Assembly: GCA_047600765.1 (NCBI GenBank)
Contig: JASGKF010000001.1
Location: 1,178,001 to 1,242,000, forward strand
Origin: Viridibacterium sp047600765
Lineage (GTDB): Bacteria > Pseudomonadota > Gammaproteobacteria > Burkholderiales > Rhodocyclaceae
Length of the DNA stretch: 64,000 bases
Direction of reading: 5' to 3'
In this document: in pieces, positions 1 through 9,061 of the stretch
Layout: each line of letters begins with the position of its first letter
Position numbering within the stretch: position 1 is the first letter of the stretch
Position numbers and translations under genes: made by a program
Notes under the pieces: model-generated
What the model was told of the DNA's origin: nothing
Seen by the model: the letters and a program-made list of their open reading frames with translations, nothing else
Databases searched by the model: none

Positions 1-458
1 GGACCGCTCTGGCCATCATCATCATCGTGCTGATCGTCGTCGTGGCGCGCGAACTGCGGCGTCGGCAGGGTGGCGGGCGCAGCTTCACGCCGCTCGCCGA
101 GTTGGCGGGCTTCGACATCCGCCCCGAGTCACTGCCCGATGACGTCGCCGCGGCAGCACGACAACTGATGCAAGCCGGCAAGCCACGCGAAGCGTTGAGC
201 CTGCTGTTCCGTGGCGCACTCTCCGCGCTGGCCTGGCGCGATCACGTACCCTTCGCGCCCGGCGACACCGAGGGCGACTGCCTCGACCGCGTACACCAGC
301 ATGCCCCGGCCTGCTTCGCAGCGCTGGCCCGCCTGCTGTCGAGCTGGCAGACGCTGGCCTGGGCGCATCGTGATCTCGAAGCCAGCACGCTGGAACAACT
401 GTGTCGCGAATGGCCGCAGCACTTCAGCCGCAACAAACCGGCCAGGGGCGCAGCATGA
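1..458 (+). CDS. DUF4129 domain protein, C-terminal part (5' end outside window)
   Basis: The frame is already open at base 3, so the true start lies left of the window. What remains begins with the end of a hydrophobic membrane segment (run of Ile/Val/Leu, AIIIIVLIVVV), then a cytoplasmic tail of about 135 residues. The tail has the DUF4129 pattern: a linker, a helical AARQLMQAGKPREALSLLF stretch, a HVPF/GDTEGDC segment and a closing LCREWPQHF helix. DUF4129 proteins lie next to MoxR ATPase and DUF58 genes in many bacteria; their biochemical role is not established. The stop codon overlaps the next start (ATGA), so this is the upstream gene of a translationally coupled operon. Assignment is from recognisable sequence and neighbours; function unknown. 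Confidence 0.75.
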   Translation, partial: TALAIIIIVLIVVVARELRRRQGGGRSFTPLAELAGFDIRPESLPDDVAAAARQLMQAGKPREALSLLFRGALSALAWRDHVPFAPGDTEGDCLDRVHQHAPACFAALARLLSSWQTLAWAHRDLEASTLEQLCREWPQHFSRNKPARGAA

Positions 459-1933
459 AGCAGTACCGCCTGGCCCTGCTGCTCGTCATCCTGATCGTGG
501 TCGCCGTCGCCGCCATCCTGCTGCCACGCCTCGAGTGGGTCGAGACCAAGCATCGCGTCGGCACCAGGCCGGAAGCACGCGAAAACGACTTCCTTGCCGC
601 ACAACGCCTGATGGCGGCGCAAGGCGACAAGACCGACACCGTGCGCGACGCCCTGACCCTGCGCGATCTGCCGACCAGCGCCACCCTCCTCGTCGGCAGC
701 GCATGGGACGTGCAGGACGCCGAGCAACGCAAACGCCTGATCGCCTGGGTGCGTCGCGGCGGTCACCTGATGCTGGCCCTCACCGACAACACCAGTGGCG
801 CCGGCATCCTCGATGACCTGGGCGTCGTGCCGCTCGGCTCCATCGCGGAAGAGGTCACGCAGCTGCTACCCATCGTTGTCGAGGGCAAGCCCCTCAAGGC
901 TCAGCTCGACTACGCCGTGCTGTTCAAGCTGCGCCTGCCCGGCGACGCGCAGGAAGCCTGGAATGCCCCCGTTGACATGGCCGTGAAGCCCCCTTCTCCC
1001 GAAGATGAGGAAGAGGCGAGCGAAGAACAGGAAAGCGAGAGCGACAGCAGCGCGGCATCGTCGTCAGATGGCAAGCACCCCGTGCAGATGACCCCGGTAC
1101 CGCAATCGGCGCCTGTCCCCCTGCTGAGCGACAGCAGCAGCCCCGCAGAAGACGGCGGCCAATCCGACCCGGACGCCGCTTCAGCGCCTTCCGCCTCGAC
1201 GATCAGCGAGTGCGTGGCCCCCGATCTTTCCGATCGCAAGTTCATCCTGCCTGCCAATGCCGGGCCTGAAGCCGAGATCGAAACCCAACCCGTGTTCGCA
1301 CGCTGGCGGCTCGGCAAAGGCTGGGTCACCGTGGGCAACCTGCACATCGGTGGCAACGGCGGCCTGCTCATCGGCGACCACGCAAAACTGTTCGTACGCC
1401 TCGCCACGATCCCGCATGAGCGCCGCAGCTTCCAGATCCTGATCGAAGCGCCCTACCCCAGCCTTGCCAGTTGGCTGTGGCAGCACGCCACCACCGCCAT
1501 GCTGGCCATCATCGTGCTGATCGCCGCCATCCTGTGGCGCTGCATGCCGCGCTTCGGCGCCATCGTGCCCGACGCCCCGCCTGCGCGACCGGGCTTGCGC
1601 GAACACCTTGGCGCTATCGGCGACTTCCTGTTGCGCGAAAAGCACTACGAAGCCCTCATCGCACCGTTGCGCGAAGACGTGCTGCACAGCCTGCAATCCC
1701 TGCGCGGCCGCCACCCCGAGCTCGATGACATCGCCGCACTCGGCGCCCGCATTGCCGACATGGACGTGCGCGAAGTGCGCGCCGCACTGACCCCGCTGCC
1801 CACCGATTCCCACGAGCTGCGCCAGCGCAGCCGCACCCTCGCCCAATTGCAGCGTGCCTGCCGCGCGCTGCGAGCCTCTTCAACGTCTGCAGCACCCCCC
1901 GTCATTCCCCGTCCGGAAGGAACCTCGTCATGA
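455..1933 (+). CDS. DUF4350 domain membrane protein with a long acidic/Ser insertion
   Basis: A protein of 492 residues starting at the ATG that overlaps the upstream stop. Residues 5-25 form a membrane anchor, followed by a periplasmic DUF4350-like domain with the pattern ENDFLAAQRLMAAQG and VRRGGHLMLAL, reminiscent of a GATase1-like fold. Around residues 185-275 is an insertion very rich in Asp, Glu, Ser and Pro, then the domain resumes (FARWRLGKGWVTVGN). A second membrane segment lies near residues 345-365 (TTAMLAIIVLIAAILW), followed by a cytoplasmic helical tail. The gene sits between the DUF4129 and MoxR genes with 4-base overlaps on both sides, the usual order for this operon type. Exact function is unknown; a role in cell-envelope stress or in assembling a von Willebrand-type complex is inferred only from neighbours. 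Confidence 0.75.
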   Translation: MKQYRLALLLVILIVVAVAAILLPRLEWVETKHRVGTRPEARENDFLAAQRLMAAQGDKTDTVRDALTLRDLPTSATLLVGSAWDVQDAEQRKRLIAWVRRGGHLMLALTDNTSGAGILDDLGVVPLGSIAEEVTQLLPIVVEGKPLKAQLDYAVLFKLRLPGDAQEAWNAPVDMAVKPPSPEDEEEASEEQESESDSSAASSSDGKHPVQMTPVPQSAPVPLLSDSSSPAEDGGQSDPDAASAPSASTISECVAPDLSDRKFILPANAGPEAEIETQPVFARWRLGKGWVTVGNLHIGGNGGLLIGDHAKLFVRLATIPHERRSFQILIEAPYPSLASWLWQHATTAMLAIIVLIAAILWRCMPRFGAIVPDAPPARPGLREHLGAIGDFLLREKHYEALIAPLREDVLHSLQSLRGRHPELDDIAALGARIADMDVREVRAALTPLPTDSHELRQRSRTLAQLQRACRALRASSTSAAPPVIPRPEGTSS

Positions 1934-2907
1934 CCCACACCCTGCCCACCACCTCCGCCGAGGCCTGCGCACTGGCACGCCAGCTGCAGGACAGCGTGGC
2001 GCGTGTCTTCGTCGGCCAGCACAACGTCGTTGAGTTCGCCCTCTGCGCCTTGCTCGCGGGCGGCCACGTGCTGCTCGAAGGCGTGCCGGGTCTTGGCAAG
2101 ACCCTGCTCGTCAAGGCACTCGCGCGCACCTTCAACGGCCAGTTCTCGCGCATCCAGTTCACGCCCGACCTGATGCCTGCCGACGTCACCGGCCACACGC
2201 TCTACGACACCCGCAGCGGCCAGTTCGTCATGCGCCGCGGCCCCGTGTTCACCAACCTGCTGCTGGCCGACGAAATCAACCGCGCGCCGGCCAAGACGCA
2301 GGCTGCGCTGCTCGAAGTGATGCAGGAAGGCCAGGTCTCCATCGAAGGCCAGACCCTGCCCCTGCCACCGCCCTTCCTCGTGCTGGCAACGCAGAACCCC
2401 ATCGAACAGGAAGGCACCTACTCCCTGCCCGAAGCGCAGCTCGACCGCTTCCTCGTCAAGCTGCTGATCGACTACCCCGCACTCGACGATGAACGCGCCC
2501 TGGTGCAGGCCTCCTGCGCCGGACGCACCGGCGACAAGCTCGACGTGTTGACCATCGAAGCCATCGCCACGCCCGAACAACTCGTCGCCATGCAAGGCAT
2601 CGCAGCGGGGCTGGCGATTGACAACGCCGTCCTCGACTATGCCGTCCGCATCACCCGCGCAACGCGCGACTGGCCCGGCATCGCCGTCGGTGCCGGCCCG
2701 CGCGGCGCCATCGCCCTGGTGCGCACGGCGCGTGCGCTGGCCCTGCTGGGCGGCCGTGATTTCGTGACCCCCACCGACATCAAGCGCGTCGCCATCCCCT
2801 GCCTGCGCCACCGCATCAGCCTCATCCCCGAAGCCGAGATCGAAGGCCTCAGCATCGACGGTGTGCTCGACACCCTGCTCGCCCGCACCGAGGCACCGCG
2901 CACATGA
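1930..2907 (+). CDS. MoxR-family AAA+ ATPase
   Basis: A protein of 325 residues with a complete MoxR AAA+ core. The Walker A motif GVPGLGKTLL is near residue 51, the Walker B region LLADEINRAPAKTQ near 112, sensor 1 LATQNPIEQEGTY near 152, and an arginine-rich C-terminal lid domain (AVGAGPRGAIALVRTARA) follows. MoxR ATPases are thought to act as chaperones that mature or load metal-dependent or von Willebrand-type partner proteins; here the likely partner is the DUF58 protein encoded immediately downstream. The start overlaps the upstream stop by 4 bases and the stop overlaps the next start by 4 bases. The family call is firm; the substrate is unknown. Confidence 0.92.
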   Translation: MTHTLPTTSAEACALARQLQDSVARVFVGQHNVVEFALCALLAGGHVLLEGVPGLGKTLLVKALARTFNGQFSRIQFTPDLMPADVTGHTLYDTRSGQFVMRRGPVFTNLLLADEINRAPAKTQAALLEVMQEGQVSIEGQTLPLPPPFLVLATQNPIEQEGTYSLPEAQLDRFLVKLLIDYPALDDERALVQASCAGRTGDKLDVLTIEAIATPEQLVAMQGIAAGLAIDNAVLDYAVRITRATRDWPGIAVGAGPRGAIALVRTARALALLGGRDFVTPTDIKRVAIPCLRHRISLIPEAEIEGLSIDGVLDTLLARTEAPRT

Positions 2908-4208
2908 TCCTGCCTGCGCGCGCGCAGCTCGTCGCCCTCGGCCTGTGGGCCGCAGGGGCGATTACCATCGTCGTCAACCCTGGCCTCACCACTGCCTGGT
3001 GGGGCCTGAGCGCGGCGCTGGCGCTGTGGCTGCTCGTCGATGCCATGCTGGTCTGGGCCGATGCCCTGCCCGAGGCCGACCGCGTGTTGCACAAGAGCCT
3101 CGCGCTCGGCGAATGGGCGCCGGTCGAGCTGCGCCTGCGCTGGGCACGCGCACGTCACCGCCGCGTCATGCTGCAGGACCACGTGCCGCCCGGTTTCGAA
3201 TACCAGGGCCTGCCTGCCGCCGCGACCTACCGTGATGGCGTGCTGGTGCAGCCCTATCGCGTCAAACCGCTGTCGCGCGGCAACCACCTCTTCGACGGCC
3301 TCTCGCTACGCCTGCGCTCCCCCCTCGCCGCCTGGCAACGGCAGATCACGCTGCCATTGCAACGCGAAGTGCGCGTCTATCCCAACTTTGGTCCGCTCAC
3401 GCGCCACGCCCTGCATGCCGTTGACGACCTCAACGCGCGCATGGGTCTGCAGGTGCGCCGTCGCCGCGGCCAGGGCATGGACTTCTCGCAACTGCGCGAA
3501 TACCGCGAAGGCGACTCGCTACGCCAGATCGACTGGAAGGCCAGCACGCGCCTCGGCAAGATGATCTCGCGCGAGTACCAGGACGAGCGCGACCAGCGCG
3601 TCATCCTCATGATCGACTGCGGCCGCCGCATGGGCGCCCGCGACGACGCCCTGTCGCACTTCGACCACGCCCTCGATGCCAGTCTCATGCTCGCCTGGGT
3701 CGCCCTGCGCCATGGCGACCGCGTCGGCCTCATGACCCTCGGCGGGCCCGAGCGCTTCATGCCCGTGCAGCATCACAGCGGCACGGTCAGCACCTTGCTC
3801 GACATGGTCTACGACCTGCAACCGGGCATGCAGAGCAGCGACTTCGAACGCGCCGCGCAGCAACTGCTGGCGCGCGAACGCAAGCGCGCCCTGGTCATCC
3901 TGCTCACCAACCTGCGCGACGAAGACGACGCCAGCCTGCTCGCTGCCACGCGCCTGCTCAAAAAGCGCCACCTCGTGCTGGTCGCCAGCCTGCGCGAATC
4001 GGCACTCGACGAAGTGCTCGACACCACGGTCAGCCACGCCGGCGAAGCCGCCCTGCTGGGCGCTGCCACCGACTACCGCCGTCACCGCGACGCCGCCTTC
4101 CGCCGCCTGCGTGCCGAAGGCGTGCTGAGCATCGACGTGCCGCCCGAGAAGCTGGCCATCGAGACCATCAACCGCTATCTCGCGGTCAAAGCAGCGCGCC
4201 AGCTGTAA
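2904..4208 (+). CDS. DUF58 domain protein (MoxR partner, vWA-like)
   Basis: A protein of 434 residues. Two hydrophobic stretches occupy about residues 8-50, then a beta-rich region, then the DUF58 signature around residues 190-240: GMDFSQLREYREGDS, RQIDWKASTR, EYQDERDQ and VILMIDCGRRMG. The last resembles the first metal-site strand of a von Willebrand A domain, although the usual DxSxS is reduced to DCGRR. DUF58 proteins are almost always paired with MoxR ATPases, as here with a 4-base overlap. The gene closes the four-gene operon. A palindromic repeat follows about 25 bases after the stop. Function beyond the family pairing is not known. Confidence 0.88.
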   Translation: MILPARAQLVALGLWAAGAITIVVNPGLTTAWWGLSAALALWLLVDAMLVWADALPEADRVLHKSLALGEWAPVELRLRWARARHRRVMLQDHVPPGFEYQGLPAAATYRDGVLVQPYRVKPLSRGNHLFDGLSLRLRSPLAAWQRQITLPLQREVRVYPNFGPLTRHALHAVDDLNARMGLQVRRRRGQGMDFSQLREYREGDSLRQIDWKASTRLGKMISREYQDERDQRVILMIDCGRRMGARDDALSHFDHALDASLMLAWVALRHGDRVGLMTLGGPERFMPVQHHSGTVSTLLDMVYDLQPGMQSSDFERAAQQLLARERKRALVILLTNLRDEDDASLLAATRLLKKRHLVLVASLRESALDEVLDTTVSHAGEAALLGAATDYRRHRDAAFRRLRAEGVLSIDVPPEKLAIETINRYLAVKAARQL

Positions 4209-4233
4209 CGCTGGCTCAACCCCACTCGCACTG

Positions 4234-4326
4234 GCCGTAGGTTGGGCTGACGCAGGAAGCCCAACACGCCCAATCTTCCTGACCCCCGCCATGTTGGGCT
4301 TCGCTTTGCTCAGCCCAAGCTACGGC
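4234..4326. repeat. 93-bp nested palindromic element with GTAGGTTGGG ends
   Basis: The outer arms are GCCGTAGGTTGGGCTGA and the near-complement TCAGCCCAAGCTACGGC. Inside them a second perfect pair occurs, GAAGCCCAAC against GTTGGGCTTC. The element lies between the DUF58 gene and mgtE. A related element with GTAGGTTGG ends occurs at 25258-25347, so this looks like a dispersed intergenic repeat rather than a simple terminator; no T-tract follows either arm. Confidence 0.7.
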
Positions 4327-4419
4327 GCTGTAACGCCCTCTACCGTCAGCGCATATCGCTGTGCGAACTGGCAGGCATTCACGACACAAATCCGCGCCGG
4401 GCGTGCCGCCAAGCTGCGT

Positions 4420-4425
4420 TAAACT
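4420..4425 (+). promoter_or_regulatory. candidate -10 box upstream of mgtE
   Basis: TAAACT lies 36 bases before the mgtE start and is followed by CGCCCGGTTTCC. A very similar string, TAAACTTGCGGTTTTCC, precedes ppc at 53364. No convincing -35 is visible at normal spacing, so this is a motif-level inference. Confidence 0.35.
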
Positions 4426-4461
4426 CGCCCGGTTTCCGCAGCCCCTCACGCCCGCCCGCCG

Positions 4462-5925
4462 ATGTCCGCTCCCGAGCAACTCCACCATGACGACATGCAG
4501 CACACCCTGCGCGATGTGCAGGCCCTGCTCGCCCGTCAGAAGCTCGAAGAGGACCTGATCCACCGGCAGGATCTGCACAAGCATGAGGACCGCCGCGAGC
4601 TCGTCGAGAACCTTGCGCACAAGCAAAACGTCGCACGCATCAGCGACAAGCTGAGCGGCCTGCACCCGGCCGACATCGCCTTCATCCTCGAAGCCCTGCC
4701 GGTCGACGACCGCCTGTTCGTGTGGGACCTGGTGCGCAGTGCCGACACCGACATCAATGACGGTGAAGTGCTGCTCGAAGTCTCCGACGCCGTCCGAGAA
4801 TCGCTGATCGAAGCGATGGCGCCGGCCGAACTGGTCGCAGCTGCCGAAAACCTCGACACCGACGAACTCGCCGACCTTGCACCCGACCTGCCCAAGCAGG
4901 TCATGGACGACATCTACCTCGGCCTCGACACCGAGGAACGCGAGCGCCTGCGCGCCGCCATGTCCTACGAAGAAGACGCCGTCGGTGCGCTGATGGACTT
5001 CGAGATGGTGTCGGTGCGTGAAGACGTCACGCTGGAAGTCGTGCTGCGCTACCTGCGCCTGTTCGACGAACTGCCCGACCACACCGACCAGCTCTTCGTC
5101 GTCGACCGCGAAGAGCGCCTGCTCGGCGTGCTGCCGCTGCAACGCCTGCTGGTCAACGACCCTGACACGCAGGTCGGTGATCTGATGCTCACCGACACCC
5201 TGACCCTGCATCCCGGCGACAAGGCCGACGACGCGGCCAAGGCCTTCGAGCGTTACGACCTCGTCTCGGCGCCGGTCACCAGCCGCGACCGCAAGCTGAT
5301 CGGCCGCATGACCGTCGCCGCGGTGGTCGACTTCATCCGCGAAAAATCCGAAGCCGAACTGCTCGGCCAGGCCGGCCTGAAAGAAGAGGAAGACATCTTC
5401 GCGCCAGTGTGGGACTCGGTGAAGAACCGCTGGTCCTGGCTGGCCGTCAACCTTGTCACCGCCTTCGTCGCCTCGCGCGTCATCGGCGCTTTCGAAGGCA
5501 GCATCGAGAAGCTCGTCGCGCTCGCCGCGCTGATGCCCATCGTGGCCGGCATCGGCGGCAACTCCGGCAACCAGACCATCACCATGATCGTGCGCGCCAT
5601 CGCCACCGGCCAGATGCCGCCCGACATGCTGCGCCGCCTGTTGCACAAGGAGATGGCCGTCGCCCTGCTCAACGGCCTGTTCTGGGGCGGCCTGCTGGGC
5701 CTGCTCGCCTGCGTGCTCTACCGCAGCTGGTCGCTGGGCCTGGTCATGACGCTGGCGATGGCGCTCAACCTGCTGCTCGCCGCCTTCATGGGCGTCATGA
5801 TCCCGCTGACCATGCAGCGCCTGGGGCGTGACCCCGCCGTCGGCTCGTCGGTGCTGATCACCGCCTGCACCGACTCGGGCGGCTTCTTCATCTTCCTCGG
5901 TCTGGCGACGCTGCTGCTGATTTAA
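4462..5925 (+). CDS. mgtE: MgtE-type magnesium transporter
   Basis: A protein of 487 residues, the usual MgtE length. Order of domains: an N-terminal MgtE_N superhelix (about residues 40-160, GLHPADIAFILEALP), two CBS domains (about 165-290; AVGALMDFEMVSV, then VGDLMLTDTLTLHPGD), a plug helix, and the five-helix membrane domain from about 315 to the end. The membrane domain carries the conserved pore sequence GIGGNSGNQ and the last-helix motif GGFFIFLGLATLLL. It imports Mg2+ across the inner membrane and is gated by cytosolic Mg2+ at the N and CBS domains. The gene converges on the transpeptidase gene with only 12 bases between stop codons. No Mg-sensing riboswitch was recognised in the leader. 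Confidence 0.95.
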   Translation: MSAPEQLHHDDMQHTLRDVQALLARQKLEEDLIHRQDLHKHEDRRELVENLAHKQNVARISDKLSGLHPADIAFILEALPVDDRLFVWDLVRSADTDINDGEVLLEVSDAVRESLIEAMAPAELVAAAENLDTDELADLAPDLPKQVMDDIYLGLDTEERERLRAAMSYEEDAVGALMDFEMVSVREDVTLEVVLRYLRLFDELPDHTDQLFVVDREERLLGVLPLQRLLVNDPDTQVGDLMLTDTLTLHPGDKADDAAKAFERYDLVSAPVTSRDRKLIGRMTVAAVVDFIREKSEAELLGQAGLKEEEDIFAPVWDSVKNRWSWLAVNLVTAFVASRVIGAFEGSIEKLVALAALMPIVAGIGGNSGNQTITMIVRAIATGQMPPDMLRRLLHKEMAVALLNGLFWGGLLGLLACVLYRSWSLGLVMTLAMALNLLLAAFMGVMIPLTMQRLGRDPAVGSSVLITACTDSGGFFIFLGLATLLLI

Positions 5926-5937
5926 GCCCTGTCGGAC

Positions 5938-7729
5938 TTAATCACCCATCGCCACGCCTTCGCGCCGCGGATCCGCACCGCCGAACCAGCCCCTGTCTGT
6001 CCGCTGTATCGCCTGCAAGCCGCTGGTCTGCACGATGCTGCGCACCTCGTGGCCACGCGCCTGTAGCTCCGCAATCAGCTCCGGCGACACGCGCCCCTGC
6101 TCCAGCTCGGTGGGGCCGTTGCGCGAACCGAAGTTCGGCAGGGCCACGGCCTGCTGCGCACTGAGCCCCCAGTCCGTCATGCCGATCAGGGTCTTGGCGA
6201 CGTAGTTGATGATCGCCGAGCCGCCGGGTGAGCCCATGGTCATGACCAGCCGGCCGCCCTCGCGCTCGAACACCAGCAGTGGCGACATCGAAGAACGCGG
6301 CCGCTTGCCGGCCTCCACGCGATTCGCAACGGGCTTGCCGTTCTCGCTGGGCAGGAAGGAGAAATCGGTGAGCTGGTTGTTGAGCAGGAAGCCGCCCGCC
6401 ATGATCTGCGCGCCAAAAGCATTCTCGATGGTAGTGGTCATCGAGACGGCGCGCCCTTGCGCGTCGACCACCGAGATGTGCGAGGTCGACGGCAGCTCGG
6501 GGCTGCGGTCATCGGCCAGCGCAGCACGTGCAGAAGGCAGCGGCTCACCGGGCTCGGCGCGGCCCATGCTGCGTTCGCCGATCAGTGCTGCACGGGCGCG
6601 CAAGTAATCCGGTGCCAGCAAGGCTGCCGCGTTGCCGCCGGGCAAGGGCACGAAGTCCGGGTCGGCCACGTAGCGGCCGCGATCCGCATAGGCCAGCCGC
6701 CCCGCTTCGCTGATGCGATGTACCGCGTCGGCCGCAGGCTCCAGCCCGAAATCGCGCGTCACCGGCGGAAGCTTCGCCAGATCGCTTTGCGCAAGCATGC
6801 CCAGCATCTGCGCAATCGCCAGCGGACCCGACGAAGGCGGCGGCATGCCACAGACGCGCCAGCGCTTGTAGTCGAAACACAGCGGCTCACGTTCCTTCGC
6901 CTGATAGCTCGCCATGTCAGCCAGATTGAGGCCGCCCGCATTGGCATGCCCACGCACGCGACTCACCACCGCTTCGGCGATGGGCCCGACATGCAGCGCA
7001 GCGCTGCCCCCCGCCGCAATCGCACGCAGGCTGGCCGCATAGGCCGGGTTGCGCAGCCGCGTGCCAACCGCCAGCGGCTTGCCATCCGCATCGAAGAACA
7101 GCGCGCGGGCCTGTGGATCTTCCAGCAAGCGCCGCGCATCGGGCGTCTGCAGCAAGCTGGCCAGACGCGGGCTGACGACAAAGCCGTCTTCTGCCAAGCG
7201 GATGGCTGGCGCGAACAGGCTGGCCCAGGGCAAGCGGCCATGCTGGCGATGCGCCATCTCCAGCATGCGCACGGCACCCGGCGTGCCGACCGAACGACCA
7301 CCGACCACACCTTCCATGAAGGCCATGGGCTTGCCGTCCTTCATAAACAATTCGGGTGTCGCAGCCGCCGGTGCCGTCTCGCGACCATCGAAGGCCTGCA
7401 CACGCTGGCCGTCGTAATGCATCAGGAAGGCACCGCCACCGATGCCCGACGACTGCGGCTCAACCAGCCCCAGCACCATCTGCACGGCAATCGCCGCGTT
7501 CGACCGCCGAGCCACCGGCCTTGAGCACCTGGTAACCCGCATCCGTCGCCAGCGGATTGGCCGCCGCCACCATGAAGCGCGCCGACTGCCAACCCGGTTT
7601 GGTAACGAAGCCCGTGCCCGCCTCGGGCGCCTGAAGGCGCTCGTCGGGCAACTGGTATTGAAAGCTTGTGCTGGCCGAACAGGCGACCAGCAGGAGCACG
7701 ACGGTAAAACCTGCGAGACGACGGAACAT
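5938..7729 (-). pseudogene. ggt: gamma-glutamyltranspeptidase, frameshifted near the N terminus
   Basis: Read as two frames, this encodes a GGT of about 596 residues. The N-terminal piece from 7729 has a lipoprotein signal (lipobox LVAC) and runs to KAGGSAV; the remainder continues in another frame as AAIAVQMVLGLVEPQ. One extra T on the + strand at 7499-7500 (GCGTTCGACC instead of GCGTCGACC) accounts for the switch and restores the family sequence GGSAVDAAIAV. The downstream frame is complete: the autoprocessing Thr and partners are present as STSHISVVD, and the oxyanion-side glycines as MGSPGGS. GGT removes the gamma-glutamyl group of glutathione in the periplasm. It is either a recent one-base mutation, a sequencing error, or a recoded gene; the intact catalytic half argues against old decay. 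Confidence 0.85.
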
Positions 7730-7822
7730 GGTGAATCTCCTCTTGCGGGGCCATGCAATCAATCTAGTCGTTCGCGCCGCGCGCAAGGAGTCAGGGCGAA
7801 CGAAAACCCCGGGATGAATCGC

Positions 7823-8920
7823 TCAGCCGCCGGTGGCCATCTCCACGGCCTTGTAGATCTCGGCCAGCGAATGATGCGGCCGCGCGTTGCTGCGCAGGGC
7901 CGACAGCGCCACCCCGCTGCGGAAGGCATCTTCACCCGTCAAGCGCGCGACCAGCGTCTCGATCTCTGCATCGACGAGCTGGCGCACATGCACGCGCGCA
8001 AAGCAGCGGCCGGGGCGGATCAGGGCGTCGTCGAGATCGCCGACATTGGGCAGGTTGGTCGAGAAGATGATCTTGCGCCCCTGCGAACGTACGACACCAT
8101 CGGCAATGGTGAGAAAGCGATGCAGGTGCTCGTTGCCCTCGCTGCGCGGCTTGAGCAGGTGGTCGGCGTCTTCGACGACGAAGGCATCGTCCCAGCCGGT
8201 GATGAACTTGACGAAGATCTGGTCGCTCTCCAGCGCCTTCTTGTCGCCGGTGTACAGCGCCTGCGCTTCGCCACCACGGCGACGCGAGATCTCGCCGAGG
8301 ATGGCGCGGATCAGTCGCGTCTTGCCGGTGCCTGGTGGCCCCTGCAGCACCAGCACGGTTTCGCGCGCATCGAGGTAACGCTGGATGAAGGCGTTCACCC
8401 CGCCCGCGCCCATCAGCTCGGGATAGGCCTCGTCGAGCAACACATCGTCAGCCAGCTCTTCGATGCTGGCGCTTTCCAGCTCGCCCTTGGAGGTGAGGAA
8501 GTGCCAGTCGATCGAGAACATCGGCTCCAGCACGCGGCTGTCGCCCGCCAGCGCGAGGATGGCCTCCTTCGCCGCCTCGGCAATCTGCGGCGTACCGGCC
8601 CAGATGCTGAAATGGCAGGAGCAGTAATCCGACTTGCGTCCGCCGTAAGCAACGATCAACAAGCCGTCACCATCCAGCAGCATCGAGTTGGCATCGATGC
8701 GCTGCGCACGCCAGCCCAGCGTCAGCGCGACAGCATCGAAGTGCTCTTCCAGTGCGATGCGCGCGGCATAGCGCAGATTGCGGTAGACCGGGTAGCGCGC
8801 CACACCCTCTTCCAGGGCTTGCGCAAAACGCGTGCGCAGCACCAGCTCACTGAACTGCCAGACCTGTTCGGTGAGGCTGGCACTGATCGCGGTGCGGGCG
8901 GCTGGGGCATGTTCGTTCAT
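7823..8920 (-). CDS. AAA+ ATPase with BCS1/proteasome-type core
   Basis: A protein of 365 residues from the ATG at 8920, which has AGGAG eight bases upstream (an ATG 24 bases earlier is less well placed). Residues 1-190 form an N-terminal domain I do not recognise, containing a CSCHFSIWAG segment. The AAA+ core follows: Walker A GPPGTGKTRL, Walker B-like FVVEDAD, sensor 1 IIFSTNLPN and an arginine-finger segment RPGRCF. The C terminus is a small helical lid. Such stand-alone AAA+ proteins are usually remodelling ATPases, but no substrate can be inferred. The next gene upstream on the same strand encodes another, unrelated P-loop ATPase, separated by an inverted-repeat element at 8960-9061. 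Confidence 0.75.
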   Translation of the reverse strand: MNEHAPAARTAISASLTEQVWQFSELVLRTRFAQALEEGVARYPVYRNLRYAARIALEEHFDAVALTLGWRAQRIDANSMLLDGDGLLIVAYGGRKSDYCSCHFSIWAGTPQIAEAAKEAILALAGDSRVLEPMFSIDWHFLTSKGELESASIEELADDVLLDEAYPELMGAGGVNAFIQRYLDARETVLVLQGPPGTGKTRLIRAILGEISRRRGGEAQALYTGDKKALESDQIFVKFITGWDDAFVVEDADHLLKPRSEGNEHLHRFLTIADGVVRSQGRKIIFSTNLPNVGDLDDALIRPGRCFARVHVRQLVDAEIETLVARLTGEDAFRSGVALSALRSNARPHHSLAEIYKAVEMATGG

Positions 8921-8959
8921 CGCGGAGACTCCTGTACTAGTCATGGGACGTCATTCTTG

Positions 8960-9061
8960 GAAGCCGAAACAAAATGGTTGTGGCTAGGCGCGCCGACGCA
9001 GACAGTACAACTAGTACGGCAAGGAGGCGCAACAACGCCAGAACCATTTTGTTTCGGCTTC
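8960..9061. repeat. 102-bp element with perfect 20-bp terminal inverted repeats
   Basis: The left arm at 8960-8979 (GAAGCCGAAACAAAATGGTT) is the exact reverse complement of the right arm at 9042-9061. The 62 bases between include ACTAGTAC, which mirrors TGTACTAGT in the leader of the AAA gene at 8932-8940. The right arm abuts the stop codon of the ATPase gene at 9062. It could be a miniature inverted-repeat transposable element, a long RNA hairpin acting as terminator/processing site, or a regulator target. No clear target-site duplication is visible. Confidence 0.75.
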
